Shown: one piece after another, positions 1 through 4,636 of the stretch
Layout: every line of letters starts with the position of its first letter
Numbering within the stretch: position 1 is the stretch's first letter
Assembly (NCBI GenBank): GCA_020628635.1
Contig: JAHDEU010000036.1
Span: forward strand, 1 to 5,537
Direction of reading: 5' to 3'
From: Hellea sp.
Lineage (GTDB): Bacteria > Pseudomonadota > Alphaproteobacteria > Caulobacterales > Maricaulaceae
Length of the DNA stretch: 5,537 nt
Position numbers and translations under genes: made by a program
The notes under the pieces: model-generated
The model's input: only the letters and a program-made list of their open reading frames with translations
The model's database searches: none
Told to the model about the DNA's origin: nothing

Positions 1-2
1 TG

Positions 3-914
3 CCGCCGGAGACCACACAGCAACAGGGGCTGGCGCTGCAACAGGCGACCGAGGCCGCGCTGGACGGGCTGGCTGGGGTGGAGCGTCTCGCCGTGTTGCT
101 GACCACCCACCGCGCCGCACCGAAGCTGCAGGCCAAGAGCCGCAAGCAGGACCGCAACCCGCATCCCAACAAGCGCCCGGACGGTTATCAAGGCGACGCC
201 AGAGTCCGCCACATCGTCGCCGTCAGCTCCGCCAAGGGCGGCGTCGGCAAGAGCACAGTGACGGTCGGCACGGCGCGCGCGCTGGCAGCGCAAGGCTTGA
301 AAGTGGGCGTGCTGGACGCGGATGTTCACGGGCCGAGCCTGCCGAGCCTGCTGGGGGTCTCCGGACAGCTCGGCACGCGCGAGGTCGAGGGGCGCAGGCT
401 CATCGCACCGGCCGAGTCCGACGGCGTCAAGGCGGTCTCCATCGGGCTGCTCACGGGCAATTCCGATCCGGTCGTGTGGCGCGGGCCCATGGTGCAGGGC
501 GCGATCGCGCGCATGTTGTGGGACACGGATTGGGGCGAACTCGACGTGCTGCTGATCGACATGCCGCCGGGCACGGGCGACCCGCAGCTGGGCCTCGCGC
601 AGGACATCAAGCCGAGCCCGGCCTTTCGCGGGGCCGTCGTCGTGACCACGCCGCAGGACCTCGCCCTGCTGGATGCGCGCAAGGGCGTCGGCATGTTCGC
701 GGCCGTCGATATCCCCGTGCTGGGCTGGGTCGAGAATATGGCGAGTTTCACCTGCCCGGATTGCGGTTCGACCCACGCGCTGTTCGGCGACGGAGACCCG
801 GGTCTGAGCGTGCCCAAGCTCGCGAGCCTGCCGCTCTCGCTGGAAATGCGCGGCGCGCGGGAGGGGTTCGATGATCTCGCCTATGCGCTGCTGGAGCGGT
901 TGCCCAACAGCTAG
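3..914 (+). CDS. mrp: Mrp/ApbC/NBP35-family P-loop ATPase, iron-sulfur cluster carrier (5' partial)
   Basis: The frame is open to the left edge, so the start lies upstream; the GTG at 78 is internal. About 303 codons are visible. The first ~30 residues (QQATEAALDGLAGV, then VLLTTHR) match the end of the small DUF59/MIP18-like domain that precedes the ATPase in Mrp proteins. The ATPase follows. Counting from the GTG at 78, it has the deviant Walker A KGGVGKS at residues 53-59, DADVHGPS at 80-87, the DMPPGTGD motif at 161-168, and CPDC at 226-229, the CxxC that binds a bridging Fe-S cluster in the family. The known role is cytosolic ATP-dependent carrying and transfer of Fe-S clusters to apoproteins. 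Oddly, the usual FGxGG after the CxxC reads FGDGD, and the C-terminus looks shorter than typical, lacking the usual segment around SDxGxPVV. Family assignment is secure; activity with the altered tail is unproven. Confidence 0.93.
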   Translation, partial: PPETTQQQGLALQQATEAALDGLAGVERLAVLLTTHRAAPKLQAKSRKQDRNPHPNKRPDGYQGDARVRHIVAVSSAKGGVGKSTVTVGTARALAAQGLKVGVLDADVHGPSLPSLLGVSGQLGTREVEGRRLIAPAESDGVKAVSIGLLTGNSDPVVWRGPMVQGAIARMLWDTDWGELDVLLIDMPPGTGDPQLGLAQDIKPSPAFRGAVVVTTPQDLALLDARKGVGMFAAVDIPVLGWVENMASFTCPDCGSTHALFGDGDPGLSVPKLASLPLSLEMRGAREGFDDLAYALLERLPNS

Positions 915-929
915 AGGCGGTTCTGCTGT
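907..929. terminator. Weak hairpin over the mrp/lipoprotein convergent stops
   Basis: ACAGC (907-911) pairs with GCTGT (925-929). AGA (913-915) pairs with TCT (922-924) after a one-base bulge, leaving a six-base loop. The hairpin covers the shared stop region of two convergent genes. Neither strand has a clear T-tract after the stem, so it is at best a weak or bidirectional terminator. Confidence 0.25.
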
Positions 930-1393
930 GTCAAAATGGGCTCGGGCTCAGACGCGCCCTCCGGCCAGGTCACATGGACATTCATGCCGTAGGGCTTCCA
1001 GAGCCCGACCGCTGGTCGAAAATCCGGGTGGCGCTCTTGATACTCCTCGAAACGCGCAGACCCGGAAATGCGTGGCGTGTCGTAATGTGTATTGCCCACC
1101 CACACAGGGTCGCGCTTTCCAAGATATTTTGGATGATCAGGACGTCGCGTCATGTCCTCAATGGACCACCCTTCCGCCGCAAGCCAGTCGCTGAACTCAT
1201 CGACATCGCCGAGCGCGCGGGCGACATCCATCAGACAGTCCTCAAACTGCGGAAAATCGTCGATCTGTGCGTAGTCGAGGGCTGGTGGCACCGCATCGAT
1301 CAGGCACGGCTCTTCCAGCGACGCCCCGCCGCTGGAGCAGGCGATAACGAGCAGGGCTGGTGAAATGGCAAGCAAAGTGGAGCCGTTACGCAT
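911..1393 (-). CDS. Predicted small lipoprotein, unknown function
   Basis: A 160-residue protein that I do not recognise as a named family. The N-terminus looks like a short lipoprotein signal: a basic residue (R2), a hydrophobic stretch at residues 7-17, and a lipobox-like VIAC with the lipidated cysteine at residue 19, followed by SSGGAS. The mature part (about 142 residues) is acidic and aromatic-rich, with two further cysteines (C30, C53) that could form a disulfide in the periplasm. It has no membrane segment or catalytic motif I can name. ATG at 1393 is the first possible start because an in-frame TGA lies three codons upstream. A GGAGG sits about 19 bases upstream, too far for a standard ribosome site. 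The stop overlaps the mrp stop in one CTAG. The gene is 48 bases downstream of the glycosyltransferase gene, so it may be its co-transcribed last member. By eye its GC looks lower than its neighbours. That it is a real gene is likely; lipidation is inferred. Confidence 0.72.
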   Translation of the reverse strand: MRNGSTLLAISPALLVIACSSGGASLEEPCLIDAVPPALDYAQIDDFPQFEDCLMDVARALGDVDEFSDWLAAEGWSIEDMTRRPDHPKYLGKRDPVWVGNTHYDTPRISGSARFEEYQERHPDFRPAVGLWKPYGMNVHVTWPEGASEPEPILTQQNRL

Positions 1394-1441
1394 GTCCAGT
1401 CAACGCGCTGAGCCTCCGCAGGGTTCAACTTCGTTTGCGGA

Positions 1442-2320
1442 TCAGCCCTTCCGGCTCCGCACACACCACCGCAAATAAAGCGCAAAAATCTTCGGGCCCT
1501 CCACCAGATAGCGCTTCCACAGGCGCTTCGGCTCGCTCGCCAGCCGGTGCAGCCATTCCAGCCGGTTCTGCTGCATCCACTTGGGCGCGCGCTTGACGCG
1601 GCCGCCGATGAAATCGAGCGAGGCGCCGACACACAGTCCCAGCCCGACGCAGTCTCCGCGGTCGAGGCAGGCCTTTGCGACCATTTCCTGCTGGGGCGAG
1701 CCGACGCAGATGAAGACGTAGCGCGAGGGGTGGTCGGCCACGAACTGCGCGCATTCGGCGACCGCGTCGGGCTTCTTTCGCAGGCCCATGGGCGGCATGT
1801 GGTGGTGGACCTTGGAGAGGCCGTAGCGCGCCTTGACGCGGTTCACGATCTCTTCGTCCGCGCCGATGACCGTGATCGGATCGTCCGCCGTGATGACATT
1901 GTCGAAGAGCTGCTGCGACAGGTCCGAGCCCGGCACGGCCGAGAGCGGAAGGCCGGACAGGCGCGCGAGCATTTCCAGAATGCGCGAGTCGCAGACCGAC
2001 AGCCAGCTGGCCTCGTAGAGCGGGCGGTAGACGTCCGGCTCTTTGGCCAGACGCACGAGGTGATCCACATTGGGCGTGACGATGTAGCGGAAGCCGTGGC
2101 GCACGCTCATCCATTTGGCGCGTTGCAGAGTCTGGATCGGGGTCAGCGGGTCGAAGATCGCACCGATGAATTCATAGGTGCGCGGATTGATGCGCCAGTC
2201 CTGCACGCCGGGGCGGCCCTGCCGGCGATCCTGCCCGCGCGGCACGGCCGGGGTGAAGTCGGCCGGGCGGCCTGCTTGTGCGGATACTCTCTGTGTCGAA
2301 GCGGCCAATGTCTCACCCAT
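1442..2320 (-). CDS. WecG/TagA/CpsF-family glycosyltransferase
   Basis: A 292-residue protein of glycosyltransferase family 26. Members transfer a sugar (N-acetylmannosamine, ManNAcA, glucose and others) from a nucleotide donor to a polyprenyl-linked acceptor at the inner face of the membrane, building teichoic acid linkage units, capsule, exopolysaccharide or holdfast. Visible motifs: TPNVD at residues 82-86; CDSR at 110-113, where D111 aligns with the usual ADG-type catalytic aspartate; GSDL at 131-134; VGSPQQE at 206-212; VGASLDFIGG at 231-240; RAPKWMQ at 244-250; and the terminal EWLHRL and RLWKRYL, the family's basic C-terminal appendage. The first ~48 residues are a low-complexity, arginine- and proline-rich extension outside the fold. 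ATG at 2320 is the first start after an in-frame TAA two codons upstream; no good ribosome site is visible. It lies 81 bases downstream of rcdA on the same strand. Caulobacter HfsJ, a holdfast glycosyltransferase, belongs to this family and is one possible identity. The substrate cannot be read from the sequence. Confidence 0.9.
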   Translation of the reverse strand: MGETLAASTQRVSAQAGRPADFTPAVPRGQDRRQGRPGVQDWRINPRTYEFIGAIFDPLTPIQTLQRAKWMSVRHGFRYIVTPNVDHLVRLAKEPDVYRPLYEASWLSVCDSRILEMLARLSGLPLSAVPGSDLSQQLFDNVITADDPITVIGADEEIVNRVKARYGLSKVHHHMPPMGLRKKPDAVAECAQFVADHPSRYVFICVGSPQQEMVAKACLDRGDCVGLGLCVGASLDFIGGRVKRAPKWMQQNRLEWLHRLASEPKRLWKRYLVEGPKIFALYLRWCVRSRKG

Positions 2321-2350
2321 GCGTTAGGGGTGCGTCTTGGCACAGCTATC

Positions 2351-2389
2351 GTGAAAACCGGGTTAGCGCGCCGTTAGGCTGCGGTTCAC
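2351..2389. promoter_or_regulatory. Degenerate CtrA-like direct repeat upstream of the glycosyltransferase gene
   Basis: TTAG at 2363-2366 and TTAG at 2374-2377 are separated by exactly seven bases, the geometry of the CtrA box TTAA-N7-TTAA but with G at the last base of each half. The pair is flanked by an imperfect inverted repeat (GTGAA plus CCG at 2351-2360 against CGGTTCAC at 2382-2389, with a two-base bulge). It lies 43 bases upstream of the glycosyltransferase ATG. The match is degenerate and the regulator is inferred. Confidence 0.3.
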
Positions 2390-2401
2390 CATAGTCTTCG
2401 G

Positions 2402-2989
2402 CTAGTCCGGAACGCGCCCGAAAGCCGCTTCCAGCCGGGTGATCTGGTCGGCGACCGTGTTGCCGGCCTGCGCGGCTATTGTACCGTAGAGCGAGCGGTC
2501 GAGGCGCATGATGCGCTGATAGAGCGACTCGGAGCGCGCCATCAGGTCGAGCAGGCGGCCGGGCAGCGCATAGGCGTCCTTGGCGATCTGGGAGAATGAC
2601 AGGCCGTCTTCGGTCTCGGACCGCTCTTCCGCGACCAGGCGGTATTTATCGGCGCGTGCTTCGGACAGCTCCATGTCGCCCTCTTTGAGCGCACGTTGCA
2701 CCAGCAGCCACGACGCCACCTGCATCAGGCGCGTGGTGAGGCGCATGGATTGGCTCGCATAGGTCAGCGCATCGTTGCGCGGCAGCTGCTTGGCGTCCTG
2801 CCGGCCCGGCCCGTCCAGATAGGCGGCCGCTTCTTCCACCAGGTCCATGCCCTCGCGGAACGTGCGCGCAAACAGCTCGGAGCGGGTGAACTGCATCAGC
2901 CGCGCTTCGGCCTGCGCGGTCATGGGATCGCGAGGGGCGGCGGGGTTGGAGCTGTGTGCGGTCGGCTTGGTCATGGCAGTGGCAGTCAT
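2402..2989 (-). CDS. rcdA: RcdA (DUF1465), regulator of CtrA degradation
   Basis: A 195-residue helical protein of the DUF1465/RcdA family. In Caulobacter, RcdA works with CpdR and PopA as an adaptor that brings CtrA and other substrates to the ClpXP protease at the cell pole at the G1-S transition. Diagnostic blocks, numbered from ATG 2989: ELFARTFREGMDLVEEAA at 38-55, AYLDGPGR at 56-63, then SMRLTTRLMQVASWLLVQRA at 81-100. These cover two of the three helices of the known bundle; the third is around 142-164 (PGRLLDLMARSESLYQRI). Residues 1-30 and the last ~25 are likely flexible. I chose ATG 2989, which has GGGA about 7 bases upstream. A longer reading would need a GTG at 3049 and adds 20 residues of low-quality sequence encoded by an inverted repeat. 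ATG at 2974 is an alternative. It lies in the same direction as the DUF1192 gene, 181 bases upstream, and may have its own promoter. Confidence 0.88.
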   Translation of the reverse strand: MTATAMTKPTAHSSNPAAPRDPMTAQAEARLMQFTRSELFARTFREGMDLVEEAAAYLDGPGRQDAKQLPRNDALTYASQSMRLTTRLMQVASWLLVQRALKEGDMELSEARADKYRLVAEERSETEDGLSFSQIAKDAYALPGRLLDLMARSESLYQRIMRLDRSLYGTIAAQAGNTVADQITRLEAAFGRVPD

Positions 2990-3013
2990 CAAAGTGTCCC
3001 AGACTGGTGCCGG

Positions 3014-3047
3014 GTCCGCCCAGCCCCCCACACAAGAAGGGGCGGAC
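3014..3047. repeat. 8-bp perfect inverted repeat in the rcdA leader
   Basis: GTCCGCCC (3014-3021) and GGGCGGAC (3040-3047) are exact reverse complements with an 18-base spacer containing C-rich and G-rich runs that could pair alternatively. It sits 25-58 bases upstream of the rcdA ATG on the transcribed side. It could be a leader hairpin or a protein-binding site. No T-tract follows on either strand, so a terminator is unlikely. Confidence 0.4.
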
Positions 3048-3055
3048 ACACGGCA

Positions 3056-3083
3056 TGTGTATCGTTGCCAAGGATGATTGCAA
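3056..3083 (-). promoter_or_regulatory. Possible rcdA promoter
   Basis: On the minus strand TTGCAA (3083-3078) is followed after 16 bases by TACACA (3061-3056), a loose -35/-10 pair. Transcription would begin near 3048, at the edge of the inverted repeat in the leader. The -10 is weak; the 181-base gap upstream of rcdA is the main reason to expect a promoter here. Confidence 0.25.
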
Positions 3084-3084
3084 G

Positions 3085-3111
3085 GCCCGCGCCAGCGGCC
3101 CGGCTGCGGGC
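3085..3111. repeat. GC-rich inverted repeat between the DUF1192 gene and rcdA
   Basis: GCCCGC (3085-3090) pairs with GCGGGC (3106-3111) across a 15-base GC-rich loop. It follows the DUF1192 stop by about 60 bases. Without a following T-run it is only a weak candidate terminator. Confidence 0.25.
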
Positions 3112-3170
3112 TGCCTTTGTGAACATTTCATGCACCAAAACGCCGGAGTTTCACCACGCTAACGAAACGA

Positions 3171-3353
3171 TCAGCCGCCGAACAGCTTGTCCGCCGCGCT
3201 GCGCTCGTCTCCCTTCTTGGCCAACTCGCGGCGCAGGCGCTCGATCTCGCCCTGATAGGCGGCAATGCGTTGTTCCAGCTCGTGCAGGGACAGGCCGTAG
3301 AGGTCCTCGTCCAGGCGGTAGCTTTCGCGGGCGCGGCGTTCCTGATCCGACAT
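3171..3353 (-). CDS. DUF1192 family small protein
   Basis: A 60-residue cytosolic protein matching the DUF1192 family, which is of unknown function. The diagnostic part is LSLHELEQRIAAYQGEIERLRREL at about residues 21-44, a strongly heptad-like amphipathic helix that should form a short coiled coil. It is preceded by a charged N-terminus and followed by the family's short tail AADKLFGG. Start ATG at 3353 is supported by a purine-rich GGAG/AGAAGAG stretch 3-14 bases upstream. It is the first gene of the minus-strand block leading to rcdA and is divergent from trcR. I recall DUF1192, DUF1465 and DUF1013 genes clustering in Alphaproteobacteria but cannot verify this here. A role linked to the cell cycle is inferred from neighbours only. 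Confidence 0.85.
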   Translation of the reverse strand: MSDQERRARESYRLDEDLYGLSLHELEQRIAAYQGEIERLRRELAKKGDERSAADKLFGG

Positions 3354-3381
3354 ATCTCTTCTTCTCCGGCTTGCTTTGTCG

Positions 3382-3410
3382 ATGTTATGAGCCTAGTTAA
3401 CCAAAGTCGA
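3382..3410 (-). promoter_or_regulatory. Promoter candidate for the DUF1192 gene with embedded TTAACC half-site
   Basis: On the minus strand TCGACT (3410-3405) matches TTGACA at 4 of 6 bases. A 17-base spacer follows, then TAACAT (3387-3382), which matches TATAAT at 4 of 6. Transcription would start near 3375, giving a leader of roughly 20 bases. In the spacer the plus strand reads GTTAACC (3396-3402), which contains the CtrA half-site TTAACC. No second TTAA lies at the 7-base spacing, so it is a half-site at most. Confidence 0.45.
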
Positions 3411-3460
3411 TGGGCAGCCGCCCAGAAGACCGGACCCCGCAGCGAGCGGGGTTTTTCTTT
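3411..3460 (+). terminator. Tandem hairpins with T-tract: terminator, attenuator or small-RNA end upstream of trcR
   Basis: Two hairpins occur in series on the plus strand. The first is TGGGC (3411-3415), loop AGCC, GCCCA (3420-3424). The second is ACCCCGC (3434-3440), loop AGCGA, GCGGGGT (3446-3452), running straight into TTTTCTTT (3453-3460). The second has the textbook form of an intrinsic terminator: a seven-base perfect GC-rich stem, a short loop and a T-tract. No plus-strand gene lies between mrp, which ends at 914, and this point, so it is most likely in the trcR leader (attenuation) or at the end of a short noncoding transcript. It ends 46 bases before the trcR ATG. Confidence 0.6.
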
Positions 3461-3506
3461 GCCCGCAACACAGAGGCGGGTGTGCGTGAAGACTGGAGAC
3501 GCCGCT

Positions 3507-4160
3507 ATGACACAGATCCTGATGCCCAAGGCCACCGCCGTCTGGCTGATCGACAATACCGGCATGACCTTCCGCCAGATCAGTGAGTTCTGCGGCCTGC
3601 ACATCCTCGAGGTCGAGGGCATTGCTGACGGTGATGTCGGCCAGGGCATTCGCGGCGCAGACCCTATCGCCAATGGCCAGATCAGCCGCGAGGAGATCGA
3701 GAAGGCGGAAAAAGACCCCAACTACGCCATGAAGGCCAACACCTTCGACGCCGACGAGCTGCCCAAGCCCAAGAAGCGCGGCCCGCGCTACACGCCGCTG
3801 TCCCGCCGCCAGGACCGCCCCGACGCCATCGCCTGGCTGGTGCGCAACCACCCGGAAGTTTCGGACGCGCAGATCTCCAAGCTGATCGGCACGACCAAGC
3901 CGACCATCAAGTCCATCCGCGAACGCACCCACTGGAAGATCAACACCATCAACCCGCAGGACCCGGTGAGCCTCGGCCTCTGCAGCCAGATCGACTTGGA
4001 TGCGACCGTGAAGATCGCGGCAGAGAAGAAGGCCAAGAAGGACGCCAAGAACGCGGTAGAGGGCGGTGAGCAGCTCAAGCCCGCGCCCACGCCGGAGCCG
4101 GTGGAGGAGACGTCCAAGGCGGATCTGACGTTGGAGAACCTCTTCGGCAAGGGTGAGTAG
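3507..4160 (+). CDS. trcR: TrcR (DUF1013), cell cycle transcriptional regulator
   Basis: A 217-residue cytosolic protein of the DUF1013 family, which current annotation names TrcR, a conserved alphaproteobacterial cell-cycle transcriptional regulator. The N-terminus MPKATAVWLIDNTGMTFRQI (residues 6-25), through EFCGLHILEVEGIADG, is the family signature and resembles a helix-turn-helix. A second, clearer helix-turn-helix lies around 105-143 (AIAWLVRNHPEVSDAQISKL, then TTKPTIKSIRERTHW). A basic stretch, PKPKKRGPRY, at 86-95 separates them. The C-terminus is a Lys/Ala-rich helix (about 167-184), a Pro/Glu linker, and a conserved-looking LTLENLFGK end. ATG at 3507 is chosen because GGAG lies 8 bases upstream and the signature starts at once. 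The same frame is open upstream to 3270, but that would read through the hairpins and the divergent promoter. It is divergent from the DUF1192 gene and converges on hicA with 8 bases between stop codons. Confidence 0.9.
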   Translation: MTQILMPKATAVWLIDNTGMTFRQISEFCGLHILEVEGIADGDVGQGIRGADPIANGQISREEIEKAEKDPNYAMKANTFDADELPKPKKRGPRYTPLSRRQDRPDAIAWLVRNHPEVSDAQISKLIGTTKPTIKSIRERTHWKINTINPQDPVSLGLCSQIDLDATVKIAAEKKAKKDAKNAVEGGEQLKPAPTPEPVEETSKADLTLENLFGKGE

Positions 4161-4171
4161 GGCGCTCCCTA
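4158..4171. repeat. Perfect small hairpin spanning the trcR and hicA stop codons
   Basis: TAGGG (4158-4162), loop CGCT, CCCTA (4167-4171). Each outer triplet is the stop codon of one of the two convergent genes. There is no T-tract, so termination is unproven. Two convergent TAG stops automatically contribute the first three pairs; only the GG/CC extension is extra. Confidence 0.4.
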
Positions 4172-4363
4172 GAGGCGTTCGTCGCTGCCTGAGGACTTCA
4201 GGATCGCATTGGCGGTGTGACGGCTATATAGATTTCTCGGAACGGTGAGGGTCAATCCCTCGCCGTTTTTCCATTTTTCGTGGGAGCCTTTTCCGCCGGG
4301 CACCTTGGAGAAGCCGCGCGCACTCAGCAATCGGGTGATGTCCCGGTAAAAGCTTTTAGGCAT
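4169..4363 (-). CDS. hicA: HicA-family mRNA interferase toxin
   Basis: A 64-residue protein with the HicA fold signature: an N-terminal helix (residues 5-17, FYRDITRLLSARG), GF, then GGKGSHEKW at 23-31 with the catalytic-type histidine H28, a strand ending TVPRN (40-44), and a helix from about 49 (TANAILKSSG). HicA toxins are ribosome-independent RNases with a double-stranded RNA-binding-like fold, held inactive by HicB. Start ATG 4363 is chosen because it begins the family domain and overlaps the end of hicB by 8 bases (ATGCCTAA), an arrangement that suggests translational coupling. The frame extends upstream to 4441, but that sequence is a shadow of hicB. By eye GC looks lower than in the flanking genes, consistent with horizontal acquisition. 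The normal histidine and length argue for an intact toxin. Confidence 0.87.
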   Translation of the reverse strand: MPKSFYRDITRLLSARGFSKVPGGKGSHEKWKNGEGLTLTVPRNLYSRHTANAILKSSGSDERL

Positions 4364-4604
4364 TCGCGACAGGTTCTGGACGCTGCCAGAGGATGGCCGG
4401 GACCAACTCACCGATTGGGGTGCTACCCAAGGTGGCGGCATCGAAATGGTTGGCGAATATCAGCTCGACGGCCATGTCTCGCATGACCTCTTCAAATTCT
4501 TCGAGCGTGGCCGTCTCGATATGCAGGCCAGTGATGTCGCTGTCGGAATACCAGCGCTTAGCCTCAGCATCCCAATGTGCCGATATGGTGAACGTGCGTT
4601 GCAT
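4356..4604 (-). CDS. hicB: HicB-like antitoxin, DUF1902 type
   Basis: An 82-residue protein matching the DUF1902 group of HicB-like antitoxins. The recognisable core is at residues 4-51: a first strand (TFTISAHWDAEAKRWY), the SDSDITGLHIETATLEEF segment, then a helix (EEVMRDMAVELIFA). This is the partial RNase-H-like fold that binds HicA. The tail, 52-82, has no helix-turn-helix or ribbon-helix-helix that I can see, so DNA-binding autoregulation may be absent or unusual. ATG 4604 is the only sensible start, being the point where the family domain begins; upstream in frame there is only a shadow of the SDR gene. No strong ribosome site is visible. The gene starts 32 bases after the SDR stop and overlaps hicA by 8 bases, so antitoxin precedes toxin. 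It likely neutralises the HicA encoded next to it. Confidence 0.85.
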   Translation of the reverse strand: MQRTFTISAHWDAEAKRWYSDSDITGLHIETATLEEFEEVMRDMAVELIFANHFDAATLGSTPIGELVPAILWQRPEPVANA

Positions 4605-4636
4605 GGCGGCAAGATGGCGACGCAATGGGCGGCTGT

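Noticed and set aside
974..1363. Plus-strand open frame opposite the lipoprotein gene, considered as the real gene.
   Set aside because: The minus-strand frame has a start, a lipobox and a clean end at the mrp stop; the plus frame has no recognisable features.
1547..2377. 276-codon plus-strand open frame opposite the glycosyltransferase gene.
   Set aside because: High-GC antisense shadow; the minus-strand frame carries all WecG/TagA motifs.
2990..3049. GTG start at 3049 giving a 215-residue RcdA.
   Set aside because: The added residues are encoded by the inverted-repeat leader and do not resemble the family; ATG 2989 has a better upstream GGGA.
3078..3083. TTGCAA palindrome as a regulator-binding site.
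   Set aside because: Too short to mean anything alone; kept only as part of a weak promoter candidate.
3270..3506. In-frame N-terminal extension of TrcR by 79 residues.
   Set aside because: It crosses the antisense strand of the DUF1192 gene, the divergent promoter and the terminator-like hairpins. ATG 3507 has a good ribosome site and begins the family signature.
4364..4441. Longer HicA starting at 4441.
   Set aside because: The extra 26 residues lie wholly within hicB in another frame; the HicA domain begins at ATG 4363.
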